DNA of 64,000 nucleotides from NCBI RefSeq assembly GCF_041737845.1, contig NZ_JBGSQX010000116.1, positions 1-64,000 on the forward strand, in the 5' to 3' direction. How positions within the stretch are numbered: position 1 is the stretch's first letter; each line of letters begins with the position of its first letter. Shown in pieces: positions 7,840 to 16,969 of the stretch. The stretch is from Desulfococcus sp041737845 (GTDB lineage: Bacteria > Desulfobacterota > Desulfobacteria > Desulfobacterales > Desulfococcaceae). The notes beneath the pieces are model-generated. The model saw nothing but the letters and a program-made list of their open reading frames with translations, was not told the origin of the DNA and did not search any database. The position numbers and the translations under genes are program-made.

Positions 7840-7855
7840 TGGCATGATTATCGCT
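7840..7855 (+). promoter_or_regulatory. Sigma-54 (-24/-12) promoter of the RND efflux operon
   Basis: TGGCAT, five bases, TCGCT: the invariant GG (7841-7842) and GC (7853-7854) are separated by exactly 10 nt, as sigma-54 promoters require. The match to TGGCAC-N5-TTGCW is otherwise good. It lies about 100 nt upstream of the first gene of the operon and is divergent from a sigma-54 activator gene, which makes the assignment coherent. Confidence 0.7.
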
Positions 7856-7956
7856 TACAACAAGACCCGCCAGGCCTTCGGACACCCCGCAGCGCCGCCG
7901 AGAAAGCCTCGGGGCAACGCAGGACATGCGGCAGCCTGAAAAGGGAGCGCACAGGC

Positions 7957-8283
7957 ATGAAAAAGAAGCGATCGCAGCAGGAGAGCGGATATCGGTCGGA
8001 GCGATGTCTGGAAATCATCAGCATCCGCCTCTACGATCCGGCGGACCGGATGAAGATCATGGACGTGCTGGAGCGCACGGCCGGGCGATCCCCGGCAGTT
8101 CGCTTCTCCCTCTTCCGCAATGCCGCGGTGGAGGGGGACTGGGCGATCCACATGTGGCGGCCGCCTGTTTCCCGCGAGGGATGCAAATCCCAGGAAGCCC
8201 TCTGCCTGTCCGAACTCCTGAAGGAGCTCGGCCTCGTGCATCATGGCGTCTGGCTGCCGGCCGGCAAAGAGGATCAACCTTAA
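7957..8283 (+). CDS. Small conserved-looking protein leading the RND operon
   Basis: 108 residues. The start at 7957 follows AGGGAG. The body reads like a compact alpha/beta (ferredoxin-like) domain: EIISIRLYDPADRMKIMDVL, then VRFSLFRNAAVEGDWAIHMW, then LSELLKELGLVHHGVW. The strand-helix-strand pattern and the WAIHMWW-like core recall antibiotic-monooxygenase (ABM) or dabb-type dimeric domains, but no catalytic motif is evident. It is first in an operon with the efflux pump genes, 14 nt upstream of the adaptor. It may modify or sense the compound exported. I do not recognise a named family. Confidence 0.7.
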   Translation: MKKKRSQQESGYRSERCLEIISIRLYDPADRMKIMDVLERTAGRSPAVRFSLFRNAAVEGDWAIHMWRPPVSREGCKSQEALCLSELLKELGLVHHGVWLPAGKEDQP

Positions 8284-8297
8284 CAGAAAGGGATCAG

Positions 8298-9482
8298 ATG
8301 AATACAACACGATCGGAGAGTAACACGGGACGCCCCGGCCTCGGCGCGCTCCCCGGGTGCATGCTGCCCGTTCTGGCCCTGATGGTTCTCTGCCGGGTAA
8401 ACGGGGCACTGGCCGCGCCGCCCAAGGCCGGTCCGCCCCAGATGCCTCCGCCGGTGGTGAGCGTCGCCGTCATCGCCGAAAAAACGGTCAATCCGCCCAT
8501 GACGTACGTGGGGAGGGTCGAAGCGATCCAGGCCGTGGACCTGCGCGCCCGCGTGGAGGGAACCCTGGAGCAGGTCAAGTTCAGGGAGGGCGGCAGGGTG
8601 AAGTCGGGCGAACGGCTATACGTCATCGAGCAGGCCGCCTACAAAGCCCGGATGGACGCGGATCAGGCCAGGATCGCCGAGGCCCGAGCCGCCCTCGCCA
8701 AGGCCCGGCAGTACCGGGAGCGCCTCCAGTCGGTGCGGAAAGGCGGCGTCTCCAAAACCGATCTGGAAACGGCGCAGGCGAACGAACAGGAAGCCCAGGC
8801 CCAGGTGGATGCCGCCACCGCCAACCTGGCCCTGTCCCGGCTGAATCTGGAATACACCACCATCGAGGCCCCGATCACCGGGCGCATCGGGGCCACCAAC
8901 ATCACCTCGGGCAACCTGGTCGGGCCGGACTCCGGCATCCTGGGGCGAATCGTTCAACTGGATCCGATCCGGGTGGTCTATTCGGTGAGTGAAACCGATC
9001 TGGTGAGCGTTCGCCTGAAATCAACGGCGGAGGGGGTGGACGAAGAGAAGATGAAAGCCCGCCTGGTCCCCCAAATCCGCCTCGGCAACGGCGCCATGTA
9101 CGAGATCCCCGGCCGCCTCGACTTTTCCGACAACGAGGTGGACCCCGCCACCGGCACCATCGCGGTGCGGGCGATCTTCGACAACCCGGACGGCATCCTC
9201 CTCCCGGGCCAGTATGTCACCGTCCTGCTCAGCCTCAGCAACCCCCGGAAGATGCCGGTGGTGCCCCAATCCGCGGTCCTGGAAGACCGGGACGGACGGT
9301 ATGTGTTCGTGGTGGACGGCGAGAGCCGGGCGCAGCAGCGCCGCATCACCACCGGGGCCCCGGTCGACACCGACTGGGCGGTGTCGTCGGGCCTCATGGC
9401 CGGCGAGACCGTCATCGTTTCGGGCGTCCAGAAGGTGCGGCCGGGCCAGGCCGTCAATCCCGTCACGGCGGACAAGCGATAG
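8298..9482 (+). CDS. RND efflux periplasmic adaptor (AcrA/MexA type)
   Basis: 394 residues. A signal peptide is followed by a proline-rich segment, then the first half of the barrel-sandwich domain (VEAIQAVDLRARVEGTLEQV), a coiled-coil hairpin of about 95 residues rich in A, E and Q, and the second lipoyl half (YTTIEAPITGRIGATN). The beta-barrel domain (LVPQIRLGNG, DFSDNEVDPATGTIAVRA) and membrane-proximal domain (VVPQSAVLEDRDGRYVFVV) complete it. There is no lipobox cysteine. It bridges the inner-membrane pump and the outer-membrane channel encoded next. Genes are spaced 14 nt and 12 nt apart in one operon under the sigma-54 promoter. Confidence 0.95.
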   Translation: MNTTRSESNTGRPGLGALPGCMLPVLALMVLCRVNGALAAPPKAGPPQMPPPVVSVAVIAEKTVNPPMTYVGRVEAIQAVDLRARVEGTLEQVKFREGGRVKSGERLYVIEQAAYKARMDADQARIAEARAALAKARQYRERLQSVRKGGVSKTDLETAQANEQEAQAQVDAATANLALSRLNLEYTTIEAPITGRIGATNITSGNLVGPDSGILGRIVQLDPIRVVYSVSETDLVSVRLKSTAEGVDEEKMKARLVPQIRLGNGAMYEIPGRLDFSDNEVDPATGTIAVRAIFDNPDGILLPGQYVTVLLSLSNPRKMPVVPQSAVLEDRDGRYVFVVDGESRAQQRRITTGAPVDTDWAVSSGLMAGETVIVSGVQKVRPGQAVNPVTADKR

Positions 9483-9494
9483 GGAGATCCGAAG

Positions 9495-12400
9495 ATGTTT
9501 TCCAAAATATTCATCGACCGGCCCCGGCTTTCGATGGTGATTTCCCTGGTGATCACCTTCGCGGGTCTTCTGGCCCTCTTCAACATCCCGGTTGCAGAAT
9601 ACCCTGCCGATATCGTGCCGCCGGAAATCCAGGTCCAGGCCGCCTATCCGGGCGCCAACGCCGGAGAGGTGGCGGCGTCCGTCGCGGCGCCCCTGGAGGC
9701 CCAGATCAACGGCGTGGACGACATGCTCTACATGGCGTCCTCCTCCACCAACAACGGCAGCTACAGGCTCTCCGTCACCTTTGCCGCAGGCACGGATTCG
9801 AATATCGCCCAGGTCAACGTCCTGAACCGCGTCCAGCAGGCCCAGTCCAAGCTGCCGCCCCAGGTGACCGAGCAGGGCATCTCGGTCCGCAAGCGCTCCT
9901 CGGACATGCTGGGCGTCATCTTCTTCTACTACGAGGACGGCAGCACGGACATCCTGCCCCTGTCCAACTGGGTCAGCATCAACATCCGGGACGCCCTCCT
10001 GCGGGTGGGCGGCGTCAGCGACGCCACGCCATTCGGTTCCCACGACTACACCATGCGGGTCTGGATGGATCCGGAGCGCCTGACCGCATTGGGGCTCACC
10101 GCGGACGACGTCATCGGCGCCATCCAGCAGCAGAACCTCCAGGCAGCCGCGGGGGCCGTAGGCACGGCGCCGGCGCCCCCCGGGCAGCAGGTGCAGTACA
10201 TCATCCAGGCCCGGGGGCGCCTCTCCACCGTGGCGGAATTCGAGGAGATCGTCATCGAGACCAACGCCCAGGGCGGCATCGTCCGGCTGAAGGACGTCGC
10301 CCGGGTGGAGCTGGGCAGCGGCAATTACGCGTCGGACGACTCCCTGAACGGCCGGACGGGGGTGCCCCTGGCCGTGTACCAGTCCCCCGGCTCCAACGCC
10401 CTCGAGACCATGGCCGGCGTGAAGGCCGAACTCAAACACCTCGAATCCCGCCTGCCCCCGGGGGTGAGCTACGGCGTCATCTACGACGCCACCCGGTTCG
10501 TGGAATCGACCATCGAGGAGATCACCTTCACCCTGACCCTCACCTTCGTGCTGGTGGTCGCCGTGACCTTCCTCTTCCTCCAGGACTGGCGGGCCACCCT
10601 GATTCCTACCCTGACCATACCGGTCTCGCTGATCGGCACCTTCGCCCTGCTCATGGCCCTGGGATATTCCGCCAACACCGTCACCCTCTTCGCCCTGATC
10701 CTGGCCATCGGCCTTGTCGTGGACGACGCCATCGTGGTGGTGGAAAACGTCCAGCGGATCATGCAGGAGGAGGGGCTCGCCGCCAAAACGGCTGCCGTCC
10801 GTTCCATGGAGCAGGTGACCGGGCCGATCATCGCCACCACCCTGGTCCTCCTGGCCGTGTTCGTGCCGGTAGGCTTCCTGCCCGGCATCACGGGCCAGCT
10901 CTACCGCCAGTTCGCCGTGACCATCTCCGTGGCGGTGCTCCTCTCCTCGGTGAACGCCCTCACCCTGAGCCCGGCCCTGTGCGCCGTCCTCCTCCGGCCG
11001 CCCCGGACCATCCGCCGCGGCCCCCTGGCCTGGTTCAACCGCGCCCTCGCCGGATCCAGGAACCTCTATGTGGCCGTGTCCGGCTGGCTCGCCCGAAAAT
11101 TCATCCTTGCCGTCCTGGTCCTGGCCATCGTGGGCTTCGGGGCGTGGCGGCTCTTCGGCATGCTGCCCACCAGCTTCCTGCCCGAAGAGGACAAGGGCTT
11201 CATCATCGTGGATGTTCAACTCCCCGAGGCGGCCGCCTTCACGCGGACCACCGAGCTGGTGGACGCGCTTTCGGCCCGGATCAAGGCGATCGGCGGCGTG
11301 GATTTCGTCATCGGGATCCGCGGATTCAGCATCATGAGCGGCTCCGGCGAAAACGTGGGCCTCGCCTTCGTGGGGCTTGCGCCCTGGGGCGAGCGGACCA
11401 CCCCCGATCGCCAGGTCGGCGCCGTTCTGAACAAAATCCGGCAGATCGCCTTCGCCACTCCGGGGGCCAACATCAACGCCTTCATGCCGCCCGCCATCAT
11501 GGGGCTGGGCAATTCGAGCGGGTTCGACCTGAGGCTCCAGGCCCTGGAAGGCCAGTCCCCCCAGGCCCTCGACGGCGTGGTCAAGGGTCTCATGGCGGCC
11601 CTCAACCAGGACCCCTCCGTCGCCTATGCCTTTTCGACCTACTCGGCCAACGTGCCGCAGCTATCCCTCGACCTGGACCGCACCAAGGCCAGAACCCTCA
11701 AGGTGCCGGTGAGCCGGGTGTTCTCCACCCTCCAGGCCCATATGGGATCGCGCTACGTCAACGACATCAACCTGTATGACCGGGTCTTCCAGGTCAGGGT
11801 CCAGGCCGACACCCCGTTCCGGGATTCGGTCGAGGACATCGCCCGCCTTCATGTCCGGAGCGACGACGGCCACATGGTGCCCCTGTCGAGCCTCGTGACC
11901 CTGTCGACGGTGCTGGGACCCCAGTCGGCGGCCCGCTACAACCAGTTTTCCACAGCCCAGTTCATCGGCGCCGCGGCCCCCATGGTCAGTTCCGGCGAGG
12001 CCATCGAAGCCGTCGAGACGATCGCGGCGAAAACCCTGCCCGACGGCTACGCCTATGAGTGGTCCGGCATGAGCTACCAGGAAAAACAGATCGGGGGGGA
12101 AGCCGCCATCCTGCTTTCCCTGGCCTTCTTCTTCGGCTATCTCTTCCTGGTGGGGCTTTACGAAAGCTGGACCGTTCCGCTCTCGGTGATCCTCTCCATC
12201 TCCGTGGCATCGCTGGGCGCCCTGGCGGGCCTCCTGGCCGTGGGGCTGCCCATGTCCATCTATGCTCAGATCGGTCTGGTCCTTTTGGTGGGCCTGGCGG
12301 CCAAGAACGCCATTCTCATCGTGGAATTCGCGAGGGATGAGCGCGAGAACGGCCTCTCCATCACCGACGCGGCCATCAGCGGCGCCCGCCTGCGGTACCG

Positions 12401-12659
12401 GGCCGTGCTCATGACCGCCTTTTCCTTCATCTTGGGCGTGCTGCCCATGGTGGTCGCCACGGGCGCCGGCGCCAACAGCCGTCGGGCCATCGGGACCACC
12501 GTGTTCGCCGGCATGGTGGCCGCCACCCTGGTGGGCATCTTCCTGATCCCGGGCTTGTATGCGGCCTTCCAGACCATGCGCGAGACTTCCACCCGATGGT
12601 GGAAACATAAACATCGGTCGCCCCGAAAGGCAGATGCGGGGAGCGAGGTAACCCCATGA
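9495..12659 (+). CDS. RND multidrug efflux permease (HAE1/AcrB type)
   Basis: 1054 residues, the normal size for the hydrophobe/amphiphile exporter family. It starts MFSKIFIDRP as in AcrB/MexB. Twelve membrane helices and two large periplasmic loops are visible. The proton-relay aspartates lie in helix 4 (GLVVDDAIVVVENV) and the partner lysine region in helix 10 (GLAAKNAILIVEFA). Transport is proton-driven export of amphiphilic compounds from the periplasm or membrane. It lies between adaptor and outer-membrane channel genes, and its stop overlaps the channel gene start by 4 nt (ATGA). Substrate is unknown; control by a GAF-domain sigma-54 activator suggests induction by an aromatic or other small molecule. 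Confidence 0.96.
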   Translation: MFSKIFIDRPRLSMVISLVITFAGLLALFNIPVAEYPADIVPPEIQVQAAYPGANAGEVAASVAAPLEAQINGVDDMLYMASSSTNNGSYRLSVTFAAGTDSNIAQVNVLNRVQQAQSKLPPQVTEQGISVRKRSSDMLGVIFFYYEDGSTDILPLSNWVSINIRDALLRVGGVSDATPFGSHDYTMRVWMDPERLTALGLTADDVIGAIQQQNLQAAAGAVGTAPAPPGQQVQYIIQARGRLSTVAEFEEIVIETNAQGGIVRLKDVARVELGSGNYASDDSLNGRTGVPLAVYQSPGSNALETMAGVKAELKHLESRLPPGVSYGVIYDATRFVESTIEEITFTLTLTFVLVVAVTFLFLQDWRATLIPTLTIPVSLIGTFALLMALGYSANTVTLFALILAIGLVVDDAIVVVENVQRIMQEEGLAAKTAAVRSMEQVTGPIIATTLVLLAVFVPVGFLPGITGQLYRQFAVTISVAVLLSSVNALTLSPALCAVLLRPPRTIRRGPLAWFNRALAGSRNLYVAVSGWLARKFILAVLVLAIVGFGAWRLFGMLPTSFLPEEDKGFIIVDVQLPEAAAFTRTTELVDALSARIKAIGGVDFVIGIRGFSIMSGSGENVGLAFVGLAPWGERTTPDRQVGAVLNKIRQIAFATPGANINAFMPPAIMGLGNSSGFDLRLQALEGQSPQALDGVVKGLMAALNQDPSVAYAFSTYSANVPQLSLDLDRTKARTLKVPVSRVFSTLQAHMGSRYVNDINLYDRVFQVRVQADTPFRDSVEDIARLHVRSDDGHMVPLSSLVTLSTVLGPQSAARYNQFSTAQFIGAAAPMVSSGEAIEAVETIAAKTLPDGYAYEWSGMSYQEKQIGGEAAILLSLAFFFGYLFLVGLYESWTVPLSVILSISVASLGALAGLLAVGLPMSIYAQIGLVLLVGLAAKNAILIVEFARDERENGLSITDAAISGARLRYRAVLMTAFSFILGVLPMVVATGAGANSRRAIGTTVFAGMVAATLVGIFLIPGLYAAFQTMRETSTRWWKHKHRSPRKADAGSEVTP

Positions 12660-14113
12660 GGATCATGCATTTTTTTCAGGCAGGACTTATGAGGAGAATC
12701 GGAATTCCGGCCCTGCTGCTTCTGACGGCCGGCTGCGCCGCCGTGGGGCCGGACTATGCCCCGCCCTCCGCCGCCGCACCCGCCGGCTGGAGCACCCAGC
12801 TTCAGGACGGCCTCAGGCCCGATCCAGCGGACCCGGATCACCTGGCCCGGTGGTGGCGGATCCTGGACGACCCCGTCCTGTCGGACCTGGTGGCCCGGGC
12901 CATCGAGGGAAACCTGGATCTGAAGCAGTCCCTGGAAAGGGTCCGGGAGGCCCGGGCCCGCCGCGGCATCAGCCGGGCCGGCCTCTTCCCGGAGATTGAC
13001 GCCTCAGCCGACGTCTCCCGAATCCGCAGGAGCGAGAGCAGCGGCAGCGGCGACGAAAACGATTTCTACGCGGCCGGGTTCGACGCCGAATGGGAGATTG
13101 ACGTCTTCGGCGGCGTAAGGCGGTCCATCGAAGCGGCCGAGGCCGATCTCGGGGCCGTCGAGGCGGACCTCGGGGATGTCATGGTCTCCCTGACCGCGGA
13201 GATCGGGCTTAATTACCTGGAGGCCCGGACCTTCCAGACCCGGCTGGATGTTGCCGAAGCCAACATCGCGGCCCAGCAGGCCACATACGACCTCATCCGG
13301 TCGCGATACGAAGCCGGGTTGAGCGACGAACTGGCCGTCCAGCAGGCCCGCTACAACCTCGAAAACACCCGAAGCCAGCTCCCCGTCCTGAGGACCGGGC
13401 TGGCTTCTGCCAAAAACCGCCTGGCCGTCCTGACCGGACAGGCGCCCGGCGCCCTTCAGGCCGTCCTCGAAAAACGGCGTCCGGTGCCGGTGCCCCCGGC
13501 CACCGTCGCGGTGGGCGTGCCGGCCGAAAGCCTGAGGCGGCGGCCCGACGTCCGCAGGGCCGAACGGGAGCTGGCCGCCGAGACCTTCCGCATCGGGGAG
13601 GCCGTGGCCGATCTCTACCCCCGGTTCCGGCTCTTCGGCACCATCGGCCTGGAATCCATAGACGCCGTCGACTTTTTAGAGTCGGCCAGCCGCTTCTGGA
13701 GCATCGGGCCGGGCGTCACGTGGAACGTCTTTGACGCCGGCGCCATCCGGAACAACATCGCGGCACAGACGGCCGTCGCGGAGCGGTTCCGGTTCGCCTA
13801 CGAGGCCGCCGTCCTTACGGCCCTGGAGGAGGTGGAAAACGCCCTGACCGCCTATGCCGAGGAACAGATGCGCCGGGAGCGCCTGCTCGATGCGGTGGAC
13901 GCGGCCCAGCAAGCGGCGGACCTGGCCCAGGACCAGTATGCGGCCGGCCTGGTCGATTTCTCCAGCGTTCTGGACGCCCAGCGGTCCCTGCTCTCCTTCC
14001 AGGACGAGCTGGCCCGGAGCGACGGCAGCGTCACGTCAAACCTCATCCGCCTCTACAAGGCCCTGGGCGGGGGGTGGACGGGGAAATTCAACGTGGACAA
14101 GAAGAGAGGCTGA
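12656..14113 (+). CDS. NodT-family outer-membrane efflux lipoprotein (TolC-like)
   Basis: 485 residues, or 474 if the ATG at 12689 is used, which gives a cleaner signal peptide. A lipobox (LLTAGC) marks an acylated outer-membrane protein. NodT features follow: VGPDYAPP after the lipobox, WWRILDDPVLSDLV, and two duplicated OEP domains, each with a long alpha-helical hairpin (LNYLEARTFQTRLDVAEANI; LEEVENALTAYAEEQMRRERL). The RRPDVRRAERELAA segment is highly typical. Trimers form the exit duct for the RND pump. It completes a self-contained tripartite system. Confidence 0.94.
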   Translation: MRIMHFFQAGLMRRIGIPALLLLTAGCAAVGPDYAPPSAAAPAGWSTQLQDGLRPDPADPDHLARWWRILDDPVLSDLVARAIEGNLDLKQSLERVREARARRGISRAGLFPEIDASADVSRIRRSESSGSGDENDFYAAGFDAEWEIDVFGGVRRSIEAAEADLGAVEADLGDVMVSLTAEIGLNYLEARTFQTRLDVAEANIAAQQATYDLIRSRYEAGLSDELAVQQARYNLENTRSQLPVLRTGLASAKNRLAVLTGQAPGALQAVLEKRRPVPVPPATVAVGVPAESLRRRPDVRRAERELAAETFRIGEAVADLYPRFRLFGTIGLESIDAVDFLESASRFWSIGPGVTWNVFDAGAIRNNIAAQTAVAERFRFAYEAAVLTALEEVENALTAYAEEQMRRERLLDAVDAAQQAADLAQDQYAAGLVDFSSVLDAQRSLLSFQDELARSDGSVTSNLIRLYKALGGGWTGKFNVDKKRG

Positions 14114-14161
14114 TCCAGGCGATACGGCAAATCGGACCGTTGCACGGCGCGACGCCTGCTC

Positions 14162-15841
14162 TCACATCTTCCCCGACCGGAAGATGGAGAGGATGAGCCA
14201 CAGGCCCAGGAGGGTGGCGATGGAGTAGCCGCTGACGCCCAGCAGCGTCGTTAAGGAGACGGTAATTCCGCCCAGGCTGATGTCCATGACCGCCACGGGG
14301 GAGTTGAGCACCAGGGAGCCTGCGATGGTGGATGCGGCGATGATGAGCCCCACGATGGCCCGGTTGAGGCCCCGCTCGAACCTGCCGACCATGGGGTCGA
14401 AGCCGTTGTGGCGGACCTCGATGCGGTGCCGCCCCTCGGCGGTCCGCTTCAGGATGGCATAGGCGAAGCGGGGCATCATCTTCAGGGCGGCGCCCATGGA
14501 TCGGGTGTCCCGGCCGAGGTTTCTCAGGAGCTTTTGGGCGTCGTATCCCCGCTGGAGGAGCTTCCGGGCGTAGGGCCGGGTGACCTCCAGGATGCTCGCG
14601 TCGCTGCCCAGGATCTTTCCCAGGGCCTCCGTCTGGACAAAGGTCTTGAGCAGCAACAGGAGGTTTCTGGGAAGCCGGATGCGGTATTTGTAGGCCAGCC
14701 GCATGACCTGCTCGTAGACGTCCTTTACCGAAATGGTCTGGAGGGACCGGCCGTAGAAGGGTTCGCTCATGTCCTTGAGGTCCGTCCGAAAGCGCCTCAG
14801 GTCGATGGTGTCGTCATCGATGAGGCCGGCCTCCCGGAAGGCGTCCATGACCATGTCGTAGTCGTGCTCGGCATACCCCAGGAAGATGTTGGCCACCTGC
14901 ATCATGGTCTCTTTGTCCAGGTATCCGATGATCCCGAAGTCGACCAGGCTGACGCGGCCGTCGTACATGACGATGGTGTTGCCGGGGTGCGGGTCGGCGT
15001 GGAAGAAGCCGAAATCCATCAACTGGCGCGAGAACGACCGCAGGCCGATCATGGCGACCGCCCCGGGGTCGATGCCCGCCTGCCGGATCCGCTCGACCTG
15101 GTCCATCTTGATGCCGTCGATATATTCCATGACCAGGACCGATCTGGCGGTATGCTCCCAGTATACCCGGGCGGTATGGATCTCGTCGCTGCCCTCGAAG
15201 TTGGCGGCGAATTTTTCGATGTTGCCGCCCTCGATGTACATGTCCAGCTCCCGGAAAATCGTCCGCTCGAACTCCTTCACGAGGTTGACCGTGCCGACGA
15301 TACGGGCGAATTCGAAGGCCTTTTCCAGCTTTTCGGCGAAAAAATACATCACGTGGATGTCTTCGCGGATCTTTCTCTCGATGCCCGGCCGGATGACCTT
15401 GACGGCCACCCGGTCGCCGTTCATGAGCCGGGCTTCATGGACCTGGGCCACGGATGCGGCGGCCATGGCCTCGGGGGAAAACTCGGAAAAGATGCCTTCG
15501 ACGGGCGACCCCAGTTCGGTTTCCACCACGCTCCGGATTTCCGTGAACGCGACCGGCGGCACGCTGTCCTGGAGTTTCTTGAATTCTTCGGTGTATTCCG
15601 GCGGGAAAAGATCGGCCCGGACGCTCATGAGCTGCCCGAGCTTGATGAAACTCGGGCCCAGCTCCTCGAGCATCCGCCGGATGCGGGCGGGGGAATGGAA
15701 CGCCGGCCGGGGAATCGAACTTTTGTCGGCGTCGCCGTCGGCCCCGGGCCGGGGCCGACGGAACAGGCGGTCGACGACATTCCCATAGCCGTGCTTGGCC
15801 AGGACCCGGCTGATGGTCCCGAAACGGCGAATTCCTTTCAT
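14162..15841 (-). CDS. UbiB/ABC1 family atypical kinase
   Basis: 559 residues. Family motifs in order: LGPSFIKLGQ (KxGQ motif, about residue 60), an alanine-rich nucleotide loop (AAASVAQVH), VAVKVIRPG with the ATP-binding lysine, ELD, the catalytic HADPHPGN and the metal-binding VDFG. Two hydrophobic segments at the C-terminus anchor it in the membrane. UbiB proteins act as ATPases supporting quinone biosynthesis and lipid handling; here a menaquinone role is the likely equivalent. Start at 15841 chosen because family similarity begins at MKGIRRFGTI. The zinc-ribbon gene ends 37 nt upstream in the same direction, so co-transcription is possible. Confidence 0.93.
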   Translation of the reverse strand: MKGIRRFGTISRVLAKHGYGNVVDRLFRRPRPGADGDADKSSIPRPAFHSPARIRRMLEELGPSFIKLGQLMSVRADLFPPEYTEEFKKLQDSVPPVAFTEIRSVVETELGSPVEGIFSEFSPEAMAAASVAQVHEARLMNGDRVAVKVIRPGIERKIREDIHVMYFFAEKLEKAFEFARIVGTVNLVKEFERTIFRELDMYIEGGNIEKFAANFEGSDEIHTARVYWEHTARSVLVMEYIDGIKMDQVERIRQAGIDPGAVAMIGLRSFSRQLMDFGFFHADPHPGNTIVMYDGRVSLVDFGIIGYLDKETMMQVANIFLGYAEHDYDMVMDAFREAGLIDDDTIDLRRFRTDLKDMSEPFYGRSLQTISVKDVYEQVMRLAYKYRIRLPRNLLLLLKTFVQTEALGKILGSDASILEVTRPYARKLLQRGYDAQKLLRNLGRDTRSMGAALKMMPRFAYAILKRTAEGRHRIEVRHNGFDPMVGRFERGLNRAIVGLIIAASTIAGSLVLNSPVAVMDISLGGITVSLTTLLGVSGYSIATLLGLWLILSIFRSGKM

Positions 15842-15878
15842 CTGGTCTGATCCATCGTCATGCCACCCCCGGTTCGCG

Positions 15879-16124
15879 CTATTTTTTGCCTTCGGCCCCC
15901 GGGTCGACTTTGTCCCACCGCCGGGCCACCTCTTCAAGCTTGGACGATTCGGCGATGTAGCTCTCCACCAGGCCGCAGGCCGTGCAGACATAATTATCCA
16001 GCGCGGCCATGGAGGTGAGGCCTAAAGGGATGGCGTTGCTGGAGAACGGACCGCTCTTGAGGGGGATGTTCGCCCCGGAATAGACCTCTTTCGAACCGCA
16101 CTTCGGGCATTGACCGTTTTTCAT
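15879..16124 (-). CDS. Small zinc-ribbon protein
   Basis: 81 residues. Two cysteine pairs, CPKCGS near the start and CTACG about 40 residues later, form a zinc ribbon. An acidic/basic helix follows (ESSKLEEVARRWDKV). The ATG at 16124 is chosen over a GTG at 16157 because AGGAG lies 8 nt upstream of it. Proteins of this type are small conserved hypotheticals, possibly nucleic-acid or protein binding. It is upstream of the UbiB-like kinase. Confidence 0.75.
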   Translation of the reverse strand: MKNGQCPKCGSKEVYSGANIPLKSGPFSSNAIPLGLTSMAALDNYVCTACGLVESYIAESSKLEEVARRWDKVDPGAEGKK

Positions 16125-16205
16125 CTTTTTGACTCCTGGCCAGGGATTGGCAGACACGGTTGATGATATTCCATGGAAATTTAGTAACGGAAAGCGGGTG
16201 TGGTG

Positions 16206-16889
16206 TCAAACGATAAGCGACGCGGGTCGGCATAGAATGTCCAGGAGATCGATGGGATGTTCGACCAGGAGCCTCGCGCCGCTCTCCGTGAGCTCCCGGG
16301 CCGGACGAAAGCCCCAGCAGGCCCCGACGGGGAGCATCCCGGCGGCTGCGGCCGTCTTCATGTCAATCGGGGTGTCTCCCAGAAAGAGGAAGGCATCGGG
16401 CGGGAGCCCGAGCCGGTCTGCGATCTCTATGGCGCCCGCGGGATCCGGCTTCCGGGGGATGCCGTCCCGCTGCCCCAGGACCGCCTCGAAGCGCCATCCG
16501 GGGAGAAAGCGGTCCACAAACGCCCTGGTGAAGGGATGGGGCTTGTTGGAGAGGACCGCGAACCGGAGGCCCCTTTCCGACAGCCCGTCCAGGAGCGCTG
16601 GAATGCCGGGGTAGGGCCGGGACCCATGATACCAGTTCTCTTCGTATTCCCGGAAGAAGGCCCGGACGCCCGCCTGGATCCGTTCCGGCGACCGAGCCGA
16701 CCCGGGCAGGGCCCGCCGCATCAGTTCGACCACGCCTTCGCCCATGAACCGGTAATACGCCGCCGTGGGGTGTACGGGAAATCCGGATTCGGCCAGGACG
16801 CGATTGACGGCGTCCCCCACGTCGGCCGCCGAGTCGATCAGGGTGCCGTCCAGGTCGAAAATGACGGCACGATAGTCTCCCCTCGTCAT
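16206..16889 (-). CDS. HAD-superfamily phosphatase, phosphoglycolate-phosphatase-like
   Basis: 227 residues of HAD subfamily IA. Motif I is FDLDGTLIDS (nucleophile Asp and general acid Asp), motif II LSNKP, motif III lysine in RKPDP, and motif IV LGDTPIDMKTA. A helical cap lies between motifs I and II (about residues 20-85). The order and the PYPGIPALLDGL segment match Gph/PGP-type enzymes that dephosphorylate 2-phosphoglycolate or related small phosphates. Substrate cannot be fixed from sequence. It lies 80 nt downstream of the gapdh gene in the same direction, which fits a housekeeping carbon-metabolism role. Confidence 0.85.
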   Translation of the reverse strand: MTRGDYRAVIFDLDGTLIDSAADVGDAVNRVLAESGFPVHPTAAYYRFMGEGVVELMRRALPGSARSPERIQAGVRAFFREYEENWYHGSRPYPGIPALLDGLSERGLRFAVLSNKPHPFTRAFVDRFLPGWRFEAVLGQRDGIPRKPDPAGAIEIADRLGLPPDAFLFLGDTPIDMKTAAAAGMLPVGACWGFRPARELTESGARLLVEHPIDLLDILCRPASLIV

Positions 16890-16969
16890 GGATGGGTCAT
16901 CCTTTCCGTATCGAGTTGAATCCGCACCGGTTGAATCAGCTCCGGCCGTGCCGATCCGTTTCGCCGCGG

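Noticed and set aside
9021..11219. 732-codon open frame on the minus strand across the RND adaptor and permease genes
   Set aside because: It is antisense to two well-recognised genes and has a low-complexity G/E/H/D-rich composition typical of GC-rich shadow frames. No start context and no family similarity.
14408..15850. 480-codon open frame on the plus strand opposite the UbiB-like gene
   Set aside because: Antisense shadow. The UbiB frame shows every family motif and the opposite frame shows none.
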